Assembly: GCF_000002075.1 (NCBI RefSeq)
Contig: NW_004798181.1
Span: 13,762-77,761 of the forward strand
Direction of reading: 5' to 3'
Length of the DNA stretch: 64,000 nt
From: Aplysia californica
Taxonomy: Eukaryota > Mollusca > Gastropoda > Aplysiida > Aplysiidae
The notes below the pieces were generated by a model. The model made no database searches. It saw only the letters and a program-made list of their open reading frames with translations, and was not told the origin of the DNA. The position numbers were made by a program, and so were the translations under genes. Positions 24,401 to 35,690 of the stretch are shown here, piece by piece (within the stretch, counting starts at the first letter, position 1; every line of letters starts with the position of its first letter).

Positions 24401-25565
24401 TTTGTAAAGATGATTGTTTTGGACAGGTGGTCGTTTGTACAGATGATCGTCTTATACAGGTGGTCATTTGTACAGGTGATTGTTTTGGACAGGTGGTCGT
24501 TTGTACAGATGATCGTCTTACATAGGTGGTCGTTTGTACAGGTGATTGTCTTATACAGGTGGTCATTTGTACAGGTGATTGTCTTGGACAGGTGGTCGTT
24601 TGTACAGGTGATTGTCTTATACAGGCGATCGTTTGTACAGGTGATTGTCTTATACAGGTGGTCGTTTGTACAGGTGATTGTCTTGGACAGGTGGTCGTTT
24701 GTAAAGATGATTGTCTTATACAGGTGGTCGTTTGTAAAGACGATTGTCTTGGACAGGTGGTCGTTTGTAAAGGTGGTTGTCTTGGACAGGTGGCCATTAG
24801 AGTAGGTGTGACTGCACACATGTAATAATTGTGTTGGACATCCAAACATAACACCCGTAGATTTATATATATATATATTAGGACAGTTTCAAATGGGTGG
24901 AGAAACTTGGAAACTCAATCTAAACAAACAATCTACATGCATACAGAAAAATTCGAGCTAGGGTCATCTTTTTGATTGTTTTACGATCGCAACTGCATAA
25001 GGCAAGGTCGTATGAGCGTGCGGGACACATTAAACATTTTCAGTTGTAGGAAATTTTGAATTTTGCATGGGTGGCCGAGGCCTACTTTTATCGATTTTAG
25101 ACAACTTTTTTTATATTAAAAAAACACTTTTTGCCCCCTACACAAGTACTTTAAAAAATATAAGGCAGCGTCTAGGGAATAAGGAACAGAGGCAGACTGA
25201 AGAAAAGTTGGGAGGACAACATCAAGAATAGACAGGCCTGGAACTCAAAGACACGCTCAGATAAGCTGAAGACCGGAAAGGGTTTAGGAAGCTGGTGGCC
25301 AAATCTTCAAAAGCGCCCCGACGGACATCCAGTCTACGTGATAGGTGAAGGTGAAGGTGAAGGTGAAGGTGAAGGGAGGAGCAGAAGATTGAGCAGACAC
25401 AAAGTGGAAAAAAGCGCACTGCTCTAGTAGTTCTAGTAGAGGTTTTACAGCGCTTGCAACTGCATAAGGTCAGATGAGAAAGCGCACTGCTTTTCAAACA
25501 AGTAAGAGCCTTTGCCAATAGGTGGGTACCTAAAGTGTAGCACAGAGGGTTGATGATAGAGTTTT

Positions 25566-25603
<38 letters not shown>

Positions 25604-28600
25604 GTTTTACATGAATTTTTCTATTCCTGTATATATCTCCTTCTACAAAAACATGTATTTACAGACCTACAGATGGCATGCTAAGCTGTGTTAAACAACA
25701 CCAAGTCAAATTCTTTTGGACATAACTATGATGACACATTTTTTAAGAATTTGGACAAACAAAATTATTTTAATTATTTTCTCATTGCTTTAATTTTCAA
25801 ACATAAGTATGAAGAGCGTATATGTAAAATGGTGAGGATTGCAGAAAAAAAAATTCTGAACGTTGCCGTTTTCACATATTAAATATAATTTGTGTCATCA
25901 TAGTTATATCTGAAAGAAATGAAAAACTTTCCATTATATTATCTTAATTTCTCTTTTGAAAATTTTGGCAAACAGATTCAGGAGATTCAATTTGACTCAC
26001 AATGCATGTTAATGATGACAAAAAGCCACTTTATTCACATTTTTTTACTACAAATCTTCTCTGCAAAATATTAAATATCTTTCAAACATAACCATGATGA
26101 ACAAAATGGACAAATCTTTTACATCAAATTGAAAAAGATCCTGAAAAGTAATTTATGGAATATAAATGTTTACAATACATCGCAGTACCAAAGTAACATA
26201 ACAAGCAAATGCTACTGATACACGTATCAAAACAAATATAATGTAAGAAAAAAAGGTAAAATCAATGGGCTAACTGGTAACTTTCTAACCTCATAAACAA
26301 AAAAAGGAATTAAATTTCCCAATTAACCCTCCCATATGTCGTGTTTTACTATCGTATCCCTACAACGTGGGGAACTCTGTGCCATCACTTTCCAAAGAAG
26401 AAATTTACTCGTTCATCCGATCTGTATGCGTTGCATGGCAGTCTGTCAAAATGATTTTTTGAGAAATACTGAAAGTTTCAAAGAGATCTTCGTTCTAGAA
26501 GTATTTTCTAAAATATGAAGAGTACAACCTTGAGGGTACAAAATGACCCCAGGGTGTACGGATTAGGTTAACAACAACAGATAAAGTAGCAACATTCATC
26601 TAAATATTGGTGACAAACAAAGCCCCCAAAAGAGTTGCAGAATAGGCTAGGGGTGGGGATGAAAATGGCCGAACCACAGAATAAGCACAAACTTGAACTC
26701 TTTGGTTGCTCGCCCTTTCATTAATCCTATCCATTAAAAATAAAATGGGGTCTTTGACCTGTATTAACTTGCAGCCCCATCTTTAAAAATAGAAACCTTT
26801 TACTTTTGAAGACTCGTAAAGGATGACTGCAAAATTACGCAGGGTCTCAGTTTCGAAATCGGTCTGGGCAGAGAGTAAACAATGAACGAAACTTGCTCGT
26901 TCCTGGGCCCTAAAATAGGCCATTGAAACAAAGTTACAGGGAATAGAAATTGCCTTGCGAAATGACGCCACATGAACATCTAGAAGACTCACAATTAAAA
27001 AAGAGCACAGGAGATCTTTATTCCTGATGTAGCACCACAAATATTGTAATAGTAGTTTCAATCTAGAAGGATGACTTTCTCAGCGTTAATTTCATTGCTG
27101 AACTTGACGCGGCAAAAAAAATACAAACCCGACGCGTCACATTTGCGTTCTAAAAATACATCATTTCAGATTTTAATATATATATATATATTATATATAT
27201 ATTATATTTGTCTGCTCCCATAGCTGAAACACCACACTAAGCACAACATATATTTTATACAATTTGTCAAAGCTGTAGAATTATTTCTTTGTTTACAAGT
27301 GCTAGTAGAGGTTTTACGGTGCTCGCAACTGCATAAAGGTCAAATGAGCGCCAAGGGGTGGATGTCAACAGAGAAGTCCTTACAGGAAATCAGACTTACT
27401 CTCCTCACCCCTCTTGCTTCAACAGCACAAAGTCTGCTTCAACTATAAAGACACCCTGGATATAGTGGGTCACAAGAGTGTGACAAACATACAAAATTTA
27501 ATAAGAAGTAGAGGGAAAAATGACAAAAGTAAGGATTAGGAAAGAAAAAGCAGTAGTTCTCTTCATTGCAGTTCAGGCACAGTTACGAGCATGACATTGA
27601 TGAATCAGCACATTTACAAAATTACAATTCAACTGTGCATAAAAGGGCAAGGTCAATTAATGTCCCCCCTTTGGGAATGGTCTAAAGACTTCAGTCAGTA
27701 GCACCGCCCCGGGGGGAGGAATCATTATTATTGGAATAGGAAAGGATTTTGTAAGGTCTTTGTGATGAAACCCCCGATCTATTGGCAAAGGCTCTTTTTT
27801 AAATTAATTATCATGTGATCCCTCATACTTTTACCTTGATCTGAGCCGGCCAAGACAGCATAACCAGAATTTGCGACATTGTTTTCCAAAAGAGCTGAGT
27901 CAGCAGAAAAAGATAAAGTTGAACCGTCACCAGTTACAACATCAGCATGATCAGTGCCTGCGTGCGAACTCTGTCCTGCACACAAACTCGTCACATCAGC
28001 GATTTGCTGTTGTATTTCTTCGGCCTCATTATAACAATCCAACATTGATCCACACTCCTCTTCCAGCACTTCCTGCTTCACATTGACATTATTCTCTATT
28101 TCCTGTTTCATTTCCAGACGGTGATTAGGGAAAAGTCCAAGCTGTGGTTCATCTTTCAAAACACAAGTACATTTCACACACGTTACTTTAGTCTCTATGT
28201 TTTCTTCTCCCTGCTTCACATTAAGTCTATCATCATCTAGATCTAGTTCAGTCTTCACTTCTGGACAATGATTAGGGAAAAGTCCAAGCTGTGGTTCCTC
28301 TTTCAAAAAACAAGTCGGTCTACATTTCTGACACTCTTCAGTCTTTGTGTTTTCTTCTTCAGGAAATGAAAACAAGGGCTCGTCTCTATCAATCTCAATG
28401 TCAATACATTCGTTTTCGACAGGCTGGCAGACATCAGTTACATCGCATGGTAGGTCTGCTTCAACATCTTGCTTTATTTCTCCTTTGAAACTTTCACTTT
28501 CAATAGCTGCAGGTTTTTCCTCTTCAAGTTCAAGCATGGAGCTAGAACCAAACTCTTCTTTTACCACAGACTCCCCACTCCTGATGTCAGGTTTTACAGG

Positions 28601-28885
28601 ATCTCTATCAGTACTATCACTATCACTGCTACAACAAGACCTAGGAGAACCACAGGGTTCAGTTTTCACAACAGGAAAAACATCAGGCTTTACGTCTTCA
28701 CCATTATCAGTGGGTGTACAGACATTAAGTTGACAACACGATTCTTTTTCCATAGCACTGTCATCATTAAAATCTTGTCCTGAGGAAAACATTGTATTCT
28801 CCTTCCTCTTTTTATCCACATTCAACATGTTTCCTTGTTTATCAAACTTAACCCTGCTGTATTTGTCAAAATTAATTTCTGCCAC
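21494..28885 (-). CDS. Zinc-finger gene A: acidic psi-KxE exon plus 15 C2H2 fingers
   Basis: Two exons (27835-28885 and 21494-23418) join in phase 1 (GATCAAG|GTAAAA donor, TTCCAG|GTGGCG acceptor) to give 991 residues. Exon 1 begins at ATG 28885; in-frame ATGs at residues 20 and 32 are alternatives. It is acidic and carries at least eight psi-K-x-[ED] motifs (VKTEP, VKEEF, IKQD, LKEEP, VKTEL, LKDEP, MKQEI, VKQEV), the SUMO-acceptor consensus. Exon 2 has a linker region with EKKVFDLYLSREYDKDM, then 15 C2H2 fingers (first YKCDVCGAGY, last YKCEICGAEF), mostly joined by TGEKPY. All Cys and His ligands appear present. It is expected to be a nuclear, sequence-specific DNA-binding regulator; targets are unknown. 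No KRAB, SCAN, BTB or ZAD is seen. Confidence 0.9.
24162..24800. repeat. 33-bp minisatellite, about 19 units
   Basis: The unit begins GTGGTCGTTTGTACAGGTGA and continues TTGTCTTATACAG, with variants in which TATACAG becomes GGACAG and ACAG becomes AAAG. Because 33 is divisible by three and the unit lacks stops in several frames, long frames stay open on both strands. They encode 11-residue repeats such as WSFVQVIVLYR. They are treated as by-products of the repeat, not genes. Confidence 0.92.
25160..25376 (+). mobile_element. LINE 3' end with (GAAGGT)n tail
   Basis: Shifting frames give RGRLKKSWEDNIK and KLVAKSS-like and PTDIQS words, the degraded C-terminus of a Nimb/RTE-like reverse transcriptase whose usual end is RxRKxWEDNIxxW...RPSRL. 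A six-base GAAGGT array at 25344-25375 follows, as a tail would. Confidence 0.65.
25568..25602. repeat. (TA)n microsatellite
   Basis: An uninterrupted TA dinucleotide run. Confidence 0.95.
25712..25912. repeat. Inverted repeat, possible MITE
   Basis: ATAACTATGATGACAC at about 25722-25737 is present inverted at about 25891-25906. A diverged third copy of the motif (ATAACCATGATGA) lies near 26087. No target duplication could be fixed. Confidence 0.4.
26323..26571. mobile_element. Candidate piggyBac-type MITE (TTAA flanks)
   Basis: Starts TTAACCCTCC and ends with GGATTAGGTTAA, and inside the right end has GGGTACAAAATGACCCC. TTAA at both ends and the CCCT start fit non-autonomous piggyBac elements. 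It is about 249 bp with no coding capacity. Confidence 0.45.
27300..27700 (-). mobile_element. SINE-2 copy (long family)
   Basis: On the minus strand it runs from a head of GTCTTTAGACCATTCCCAAA through the AGAGAACTAC, GCTCGTAACTG and TTTGTCATTTTTCC blocks to the shared tail (GCGCTCATTTGACCTTTATG, then CCGTAAAACCTCTACTAG). Confidence 0.8.
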
Positions 28886-30217
28886 ACAACAGTCACAGGG
28901 TGAGAAAATTTATCAGTAATTTAGATTCTAGATCAATAGCCTATAAATAAAAGTTCAGAGGCTTTTTTCAATTAAAAAAAAAATTCTGATCCAAGGCAAG
29001 GTTCATGTCATGTCATGCAATTTGTTCCACTCAGACTCAGAACCTCCAGACTCTAGATATCTAGAATCTAGACTAGTGTAGTACTTGTGACTTGTCTTAG
29101 AAGTGTTCCCATTGACATTGCCACTGCTGCTAACAAGAGACTCTCCCCTGGGACTCTAGGCCTAGTCTTCTGGTAGGCTATAGTAGGTCTCTATAGTCTG
29201 TAGATCTTGTAGATAATAACATAGCCGAGTCTAGGCCAAGAATGTAAACATGATTGTTTGTTGTCATAGACTCAGATTCAGATCATGCCGTCATGCCGAT
29301 CTAATATTGAACAAACACTCCATGACTATGACAACGTTGCCATGCTATTTCAAGCACAAATTTGAAGCTGCTGTAACACGAAAGATTCTCTACTGTGGTC
29401 ACACCACTCTCGACAGTCTTTTATTGGCTTTATTTTGGTTTTAGATCTGTTATTCGTTAATTATTATGCAGGCAGGAAAGGAAGACGATTTATGCAAGCA
29501 AGAACTGAAAAACCGGATGTGGAGAGTGTACAACAGTTTTAGCAGTAAACCTAGAAAAATAGCATTCGTAGGCAAGGAGATTAAAAGTAATGGAGGATGC
29601 TCTGTGGGCGGCGCCTGATAGGAGCCCTCTCTCGCGGCGGAACCGTGGCCTACCTGCGCTGCGCGATTGCCCGACTAAGGCACTGAAATCTAGGCTAGAT
29701 AAGAAAGAAGGTTTTATTCCGAGGTCCTTGAGATTAGGCAAGTCAATTAGTAAAAAAGCCTTGCACCTGTGTTGTATTTAAGTGTAAGAACCGATGTGAT
29801 GCTGCAGTGGACCGAAGTTTTCACAGTTAAGTTGTTTCCCTTTTTAAAAAATTGAATGAAAGTGTTTCTATGCTCCCAGCAACACAATTTAAATCATTAA
29901 TACGGCTGGCGCTACATGCCAAGGCCAACCCAGGCTGAAAGGGATACAACACCCCAGCAGAAAGACTGAGATACTCAATTTTTTAAAAGTATTCTTATTC
30001 ATAAATATATATATATAATTATTATGAGTATATATAATTATTATGTGTGTGTATGTATATACACATTATACATTTTAATTAAAGATGTTGCTTTCCTTTG
30101 TGTGTGCAAATTGGATGCTGCTGTAGTCTAAATGTAGATATCTAGAGGCTCCATTAGAACATGAAATCAATACTCAACAACAATAATGATGAATATTTTA
30201 TATTTTAAGCTAAGGAA
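28886..30217. other. No gene clearly seen
   Basis: This is the region upstream of zinc-finger gene A and may hold its promoter and 5' UTR. TAGATC-type palindromes lie around 29050-29080 and 29160-29230. At 29590-29781 a 63-codon plus-strand frame contains ALKSRLDKKEGFIPRSL, faintly like a LINE C-terminus, but this is not strong enough to call. A (TA) tract lies near 30005-30065. Confidence 0.4.
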
Positions 30218-31069
30218 CAGTGGAACTCGGATTCAACGAGGTCGCCGGGCCTGAACCTAAAATCTCGTTGAATTTGAGTGTTCATTATTATGGCAAACAC
30301 GATGTTTTGTGTAGATAATTACAAGCACTGAGCAAGCAATTTATAAAGAGAAGTCACAAGTAGTGCCTGAAATGCCTACATATTATGAGCTGCGTCAAAA
30401 AAAAAAAAGATCGATTCGTTCAAATTGCACACGCCTGTGTCATCTCGATTGTTTACCAAAAGGTTGTGTTGCTGTGTAGAGCCTAGCATACGGCAACTTT
30501 TGATTCCATAGACCGGCACACAATTCATTACGTAGATCTACGTCAAGACTAGCTTATCATTGTAATATTATTATAATGATCAGTTGCCAAGGGGGAAAAA
30601 AAAGACTGACGCGTTTGTCTGTCTGCGACGTTCAACGCCCGGACCGCTAGTGCCCCCAACCCCCTCCCCTTCCCGACACAGTCACACGTGTGGAGGCCGC
30701 CCATTCGACCCAGACACACGCTAGAGTAGACACGTGCACGTGCCAACAACGCATGTGTTGGTATGAAAAAAGGTCGCTGATTGGTCGCATGCAATCGACT
30801 AAGTGAATACTGATTCACGATGCAAGTGCAATGGATGGTATCCAGGAATAGATAACGTTTGTTCTGGGAGAAAAATGAGCGAAGCCACGTCCCCGGGAGC
30901 TGTTCACCCTGGAAGCGACCTCGTTGAATCCGAGCTCGTTGATTTAAGTGCTCGTTAAATCCGAGTTATTCTTATTGATTTTAAAGAAGAAAAAAAACGG
31001 GGAATCTATCTCATCTCGTTGAATCCGAGTTCTCGTTGAACCCGAGCTCGTTAAATCCGAGTTCCACTG
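30218..31069. mobile_element. Non-autonomous pogo/Tc1-like element, 852 bp
   Basis: Both ends begin CAGTGGAACTCGGATT and contain further copies of an ACTCGGATTCAACGAG word, read inward. TA follows the right end; the left flank is AA. No transposase frame is present. A second copy lies at 43013-44857. The CAGTGG terminus and TA flank suggest the pogo/Tigger branch of Tc1/mariner. Confidence 0.75.
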
Positions 31070-31187
31070 TAACTAATCTTTGGCGGCTATTTTCTCGGTA
31101 ATTTTTCTTCTGAAAACAGGTGACCCCCACCTCATTCATTCGCCAATATCTCGACTTGCATTCAAGATAAATTGATATTTTTTTCAT

Positions 31188-31640
31188 CTAAATAAAGATA
31201 AGTAAGTGACCAAGCTTGAAGATGATCAATAACTCTACATGCCCCAAAATTGACGAGAGCCTGATTCCACCACGCTGCCTCACATATATATATATGTATT
31301 TACTCTGTCTCATTACAATGTCGATCACAATTCCAAAATGTACAGGTGATAATATACAGCCTTGTCTAACACCAATACAGACCGAAGGGCTAGAACCCAA
31401 ATGGCCGCTGGATCGGAAAATAAAAGTAAAGTAAAGTAAAGTCTAACACCAGTGTTTACTACAAAAGGTGTAGAGATATAGTTCTCAGTCAACTAGGACA
31501 CAACAGCTTGTATTGGTAATAATGATCTTATGCTTTTTGTAATTTTTGTTGGGATTTTTCTCAGGGCCTCTCGACCTATGCTGCCAAAGGCTTTTTCTAA
31601 AGTCCACAAAGTTCAAGATAATTGGAGACATTCTATTCTT
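31188..31640 (-). mobile_element. LINE reverse-transcriptase fragment
   Basis: On the minus strand, KKAFGSIGREALRKI (the palm motif region before the catalytic Asp block) lies near 31560-31610. VCIGVRQGCILSPVHFGIVI (the classical GVRQGC-LSP motif) lies near 31290-31385. The two parts are separated by stops and a shift in frame, so the copy is dead. Confidence 0.8.
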
Positions 31641-31751
31641 TGATTTCTTCTTCGCTATCTCTCAGAACAAAAAGTTGATCTGTACATGATCTCCCCCATC
31701 GAGAACCCGACTGTTCCTCTCTTCTTAGTCTCTCACTACACAAATGCAATC

Positions 31752-31811
<60 letters not shown>

Positions 31812-31845
31812 CATTATCACCATTATTATTATTATAATTATTATA

Positions 31846-31882
<37 letters not shown>
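31752..31882. repeat. (ATT)n microsatellite
   Basis: An ATT trinucleotide array with TATCATTATCACC and TATAATTA interruptions. Confidence 0.95.
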
Positions 31883-31884
<2 letters not shown>

Positions 31885-31887
31885 TTT

Positions 31888-32175
31888 AGTGTGAAATTCA
31901 AGATCGTAAATAGAAAGTAACAGAAGATGACTCGAATAAAAGAAAACTTTTACGAGTGTGAATTTTGTGGTGCAAGGTTTGCAGAGGACAGCAGTCTTCA
32001 GATTCAGAGTGACAAAAGAGTACACTGGAGAAAAACTCTACTTTCCAAATAACTGCAATACTTTTCAACATTGTTTAATAAGACTATACTGGTACCCATT
32101 GACGACAGAGACGTTATAGGTTAAGAACAAGGTGACTGAAGATTTCTTATCATGTGAGTGTTATTTGTCACGATT
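31888..32175 (+). pseudogene. 3' remnant of a lost zinc-finger unit
   Basis: The plus strand encodes YECEFCGARFAEDSSLQI followed by degraded linker. The surrounding sequence (GTGAAATTCAAGATCG, then GACAGAGACGTTA and GGTGACT-AAGATTTCTT) matches the 3' flank of gene 2 at 53935-55300. It marks a further tandem unit upstream of gene 1 that is otherwise missing. Confidence 0.7.
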
Positions 32176-32287
32176 TGTTTGCGGATGGTTGGAAGGCGCC
32201 ATTAGTTGGTCCTATTTTTTTGTTGCTTTCCCTCGTTATTTCTGTCTGTCCGTCTTACTTTCCCCAGTAGGCCTACTACTACTACTA

Positions 32288-32469
32288 CAGTGGAAACCAT
32301 ATATAACAGGCCCAGTAATAACAGGGATCCGGTAATAACAGGGATGTTTAAAATCCCCGTTTTTTCCTACTCTTTGTCTCTATTAAAAGTTATCGGCAAT
32401 AACAGGACCTCATCGGAGCCCAACCGGTTATAGCAGGGACAAAGGCTCGTTAACAATGTGTAAAAGGTA

Positions 32470-32552
<83 letters not shown>

Positions 32553-32991
32553 CTGGTCGGCCTAGATCTAAGCCTACTTCTTTCTTTATGTCACCAACGA
32601 TGTCAAGCGCAAGAGAAAATGCTTTTCAATTGACAAAAAATACGAAATAATCCAGACTGTTGACAAAAAGCAAGCTCCACTGGAAGAGATTTGTCGTCAG
32701 TTCGACATTACACAAGGATTGATTCACACCATTATCAAGGATAGAGAGAAGATAGTGGCAGCATACTCCAATGGAAAGTTTGCTCTGGATCGAAAGAAGA
32801 TGAGACTACCCGGTGCAGATGCTGTGGACCAAGCTCTTCTGATGTGGTTTAAGGAGGCAAGGAGAAAGTTGGTGCCAAAATCCCTGTTCGTGGGTACTTG
32901 TGGCTAGGGAAACTACCGAGGATCGGATATAACAGGACTTTTTCTCTACTCCCATCATCCCTGTTATATCACTAATATCAGGTTTCCACTG
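32288..32991 (+). mobile_element. Tigger-like element keeping only the DNA-binding half
   Basis: 704 bp bounded by CAGTGGAAACC and its complement, with TA on both sides. A frame at about 32602-32907 encodes KRKCFSIDKKYEIIQTVDKK and EEICRQFDITQGLIH, a CENP-B/pogo type N-terminal helix-turn-helix. DQALLMWFKEARRKLVPKS follows, the second (Tc5-like) helix-turn-helix. The DDE catalytic domain is absent. The frame has no clear ATG at its N-terminus; the first in-frame ATG is at 32719. A (GA)n array of about 75 bp sits inside. Confidence 0.85.
32474..32548. repeat. (GA)n microsatellite
   Basis: An uninterrupted GA dinucleotide array inside the Tigger-like element. Confidence 0.97.
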
Positions 32992-33001
32992 TATATATAT
33001 T

Positions 33002-33009
<8 letters not shown>

Positions 33010-33096
<87 letters not shown>
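33010..33096. repeat. (TA)n microsatellite
   Basis: A TA dinucleotide array just outside the right end of the Tigger-like element. The target TA may have been part of it. Confidence 0.95.
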
Positions 33097-33097
<1 letters not shown>

Positions 33098-33099
<2 letters not shown>

Positions 33100-34530
33100 G
33101 TCTGTTTGTCATTGTAATCCAAGTGTCCCCATGGAGATCAATAAAGTGTTTGATATACATGATGTAGGCCTACTTATGTTATTTATTTTATTTATATTTT
33201 TATCTTAACTAAAGTATAATTTATATTCATATATAGATAAATGGGTCATGCTACGACCTATTTGTTTTACAACATACTAACATAGTTGATTCGGTCCACC
33301 AAGCTATTGGTACACTTTCACTTATGACAGCGGGTGGTTGGTTGGAGGGTGCCGCTGGTATAGGTCCTACTTTTTTGCTTTCCCTCTGTTGTTTCTGTCT
33401 GTCTTAAACTTTTTATCGGCACTAATATTACTAATTTATACTAAAAGATGAATCTATTATATTTGATGTTCTTCTCTTTACTCAAAGAACAAACCAGCAG
33501 TGGGTGGTTGGATGGCGCCACTTGTAGGTCCTACTTCTTTTTTTACTTTCCCTAACTCTGTTATTTCTGTTTGTCTCTCCTACTTTTTCCCTGCTCTAAT
33601 TGACCATAATAGTGTCCATGCCAGTCATGTGCTTCTATCTACTCTAACAAACAAACAAGAACTGTGGAGAAAACCATTTTTTGTACAGATGATAGATTTA
33701 CCTGAGTGTTATTATCTACTTGCTTTTTCACTTTGGCTGATTTTCATCTCTAGATATGTGTCGCTGCGACTGTCTCAGTTGCTGGATCGGAAAAGTAAAA
33801 GCGACTGTCTCATTACTCTACTCATGAGTAGCTGATGAATTCCTGAATTCCTGGGGTCGCAAAGTTGTGAGATCTCTTGTGTGATTGTTGCAGTTGTAGT
33901 ATTTTGTGTGGGTTTTTTTCTTACCTTTCTTTGACCACACAGCTACTAAAGATCTGTTAGGACTGACTTGCAGAAGGGAGGAATGTCCTCAGCTTTCTTC
34001 CCATGAGCTTTTTAGATACCAGCCAGTGTGGCTTGATTTGTCTATTGTGCGGAATTGAGTAGATGTAGCCTATATGCTTAGACTCAGAGATAGAGATCAG
34101 GTGGTCGCAGGGCACCACTGCTAGTGCTAGGTCCTACTTCTTAGCTTTCCACGTGTTCTTTTTGTCAGTCTGTCTTACTTTTCCCCAGCACTAAATGATC
34201 TTTATTAAAATGTGTCGATGTGCTTTTCTGTACGGTATGTACTCAAACAAATAAACCACTGGTTTTCTGAGTGGTAGGTCCTACTTCTTAATCCTATCCT
34301 GTTGTTTCTGTCTGCCTGACTTACTTTTTCCCTGGCACTAAATCATCCAAATCCAATGACCTTTACACTGTATGTGTTTCTGTGTACTCAAACAAACAAA
34401 TCTGTGGCAGATCCTACTTCTTAACGTTCCCTGTCTGTCTTACCTTTTCCCGGCACTAGATGATCATTAAATTGATCTTGTGCGTGTACATAGTACATGT
34501 ATTGTGTCGATGTGCTCAAACAAATTTAAA
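33098..34530 (+). repeat. Upstream flank of unit 1: chain of SINE-3 copies
   Basis: It starts with a LINE-like 3' end (GAGATCAATAAAGTG at about 33136) shared with 42300 and 58505. At least five SINE-3 heads follow (near 33342, 33500, 34100, 34265 and 34400). Each has GGTCCTAC, CTTTCCC, CTGTCTTACTTTTTCCC, GCACTAA, then CTCAAACAAACAAA before the next head. No host exon seen. Confidence 0.65.
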
Positions 34531-34839
34531 GCAAACAAGAGACAGGGATCCTTGCTGCTGCCCTTTGCCTTCGCAAGAATCTGTTTCACTGTCTGCATGG
34601 CATGGTCCTCTCTACAAAGAAGGGGCATAATTAAAATCAAGTACATGTATCGTGTTTCAAGACTCTTATCCTCCTTTTTAAAAAAGCAACTGATAGTGAT
34701 AGGCCTACTCTTCCAAATAGATCTAGATCTAGTTCACAGTCAATTCTTTAGACTTTACGGAAATCCTATTTTGACATCTATGCATGATGTTTGTTTTTAA
34801 TACAGTATCTCTTGTCTTTAACTTTAAATTTGACGTACC

Positions 34840-35330
34840 CCGCAGATTACGAAATTAATTACTTTTGACCCAGGGACTCGAAAGTGTCGTACGAATTCTC
34901 TCTTTTTAGACTGCCAAAACTGTTGTAAGCTTACTAGTTACTAGCCTAGACAACCGTCGCAGACTTCGCTACTTCGCATCCGGTCCATTCGCCAGAGCTG
35001 TGAAAAAAAGCGTTCCTCCTGCAATTTTCTAAACTTTGATGATGAAATGTGAAGTTCTGTTGTCTTTTTATCATCACCATAGTTGTTTTTTCAGTTCCTG
35101 ATCAATTTAGTTCCACGTTGTCTTAAATAACATTTGTATGAAACCGTTTTGAATAATGTGCAATGTTGTATTTTCGGACAAGAAGTAAGTGACCAGTGGC
35201 AGTGGCACTTTCTTGAACAGTCTTCAGACCCCAGTGTGGACTGGTGTGACTGATTCAGATGATTATCGAGTAGTGCTGATGATGATTTGAAATACAATTT
35301 AGATTAGTCTAGATTTAGACTGTTTAGCAA
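34840..35330 (+). promoter_or_regulatory. Conserved upstream block of zinc-finger gene 1
   Basis: GATTACGAAATTAATTAC, GACTGCCAAAACTGTTGTA and CGTTCCTCCTGCAATTTT recur in order upstream of gene 2 (46920-47040 plus 49291-49430) and gene 3 (59872-60180). Their retention in all three units makes this a candidate promoter or 5' region. No TATA box or start site can be fixed. Confidence 0.4.
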
Positions 35331-35690
35331 GTTTTTGTTAGTGTCTACATTGTTGGATTTTCCTGTTGCCAACGGGCTAGGCTAGGTAGGCCTTTAACGA
35401 CTGTGTCTTTCTAAGGCAGGCAGGCTTAGGTTAGGGCTAGGGCTAGATCTAGGCCTAATCACTAGATGATCTGGGCTAATGGAATCCTTTTAAAAACTTT
35501 TTTAGAACCTTGTACTTGTACTTCAGGCTTTAGGTTTTATATTTTTTAAAATTCAGGCCTTAGACTTAATTAGTAGGCCTAGATCTACTTTCATTGTCTC
35601 TGTACTAAAACTGTCACTGGTGGTGTATAAGTATAAGTTGGAGGACAGAACTAAGACCAAGTTTAGAACAAATGTTTTAGTCTCTATTTT

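Larger units (their letters stand above)
23419..27834. other. Single intron of zinc-finger gene A
   Basis: The 4.4-kb intron holds the 33-bp minisatellite (24162-24800), a LINE 3' end with GAAGGT tail, SINE pieces at 24970-25020 and 25430-25475, a (TA)n tract at 25568-25602, a TTAA-flanked candidate MITE and a SINE-2 copy. No extra exon is supported. Confidence 0.7.

Noticed and set aside
24026-24849. Long open frames of 237-296 codons on both strands
   Set aside because: They are forced by a 33-bp repeat without stop codons; several frames are equally open and none has a non-repeat domain.
29590-29781. Possible short coding exon (ALKSRLDKKEGFIPRSL)
   Set aside because: Slight LINE-like flavour only; no splice sites or neighbouring coding words to support a call.
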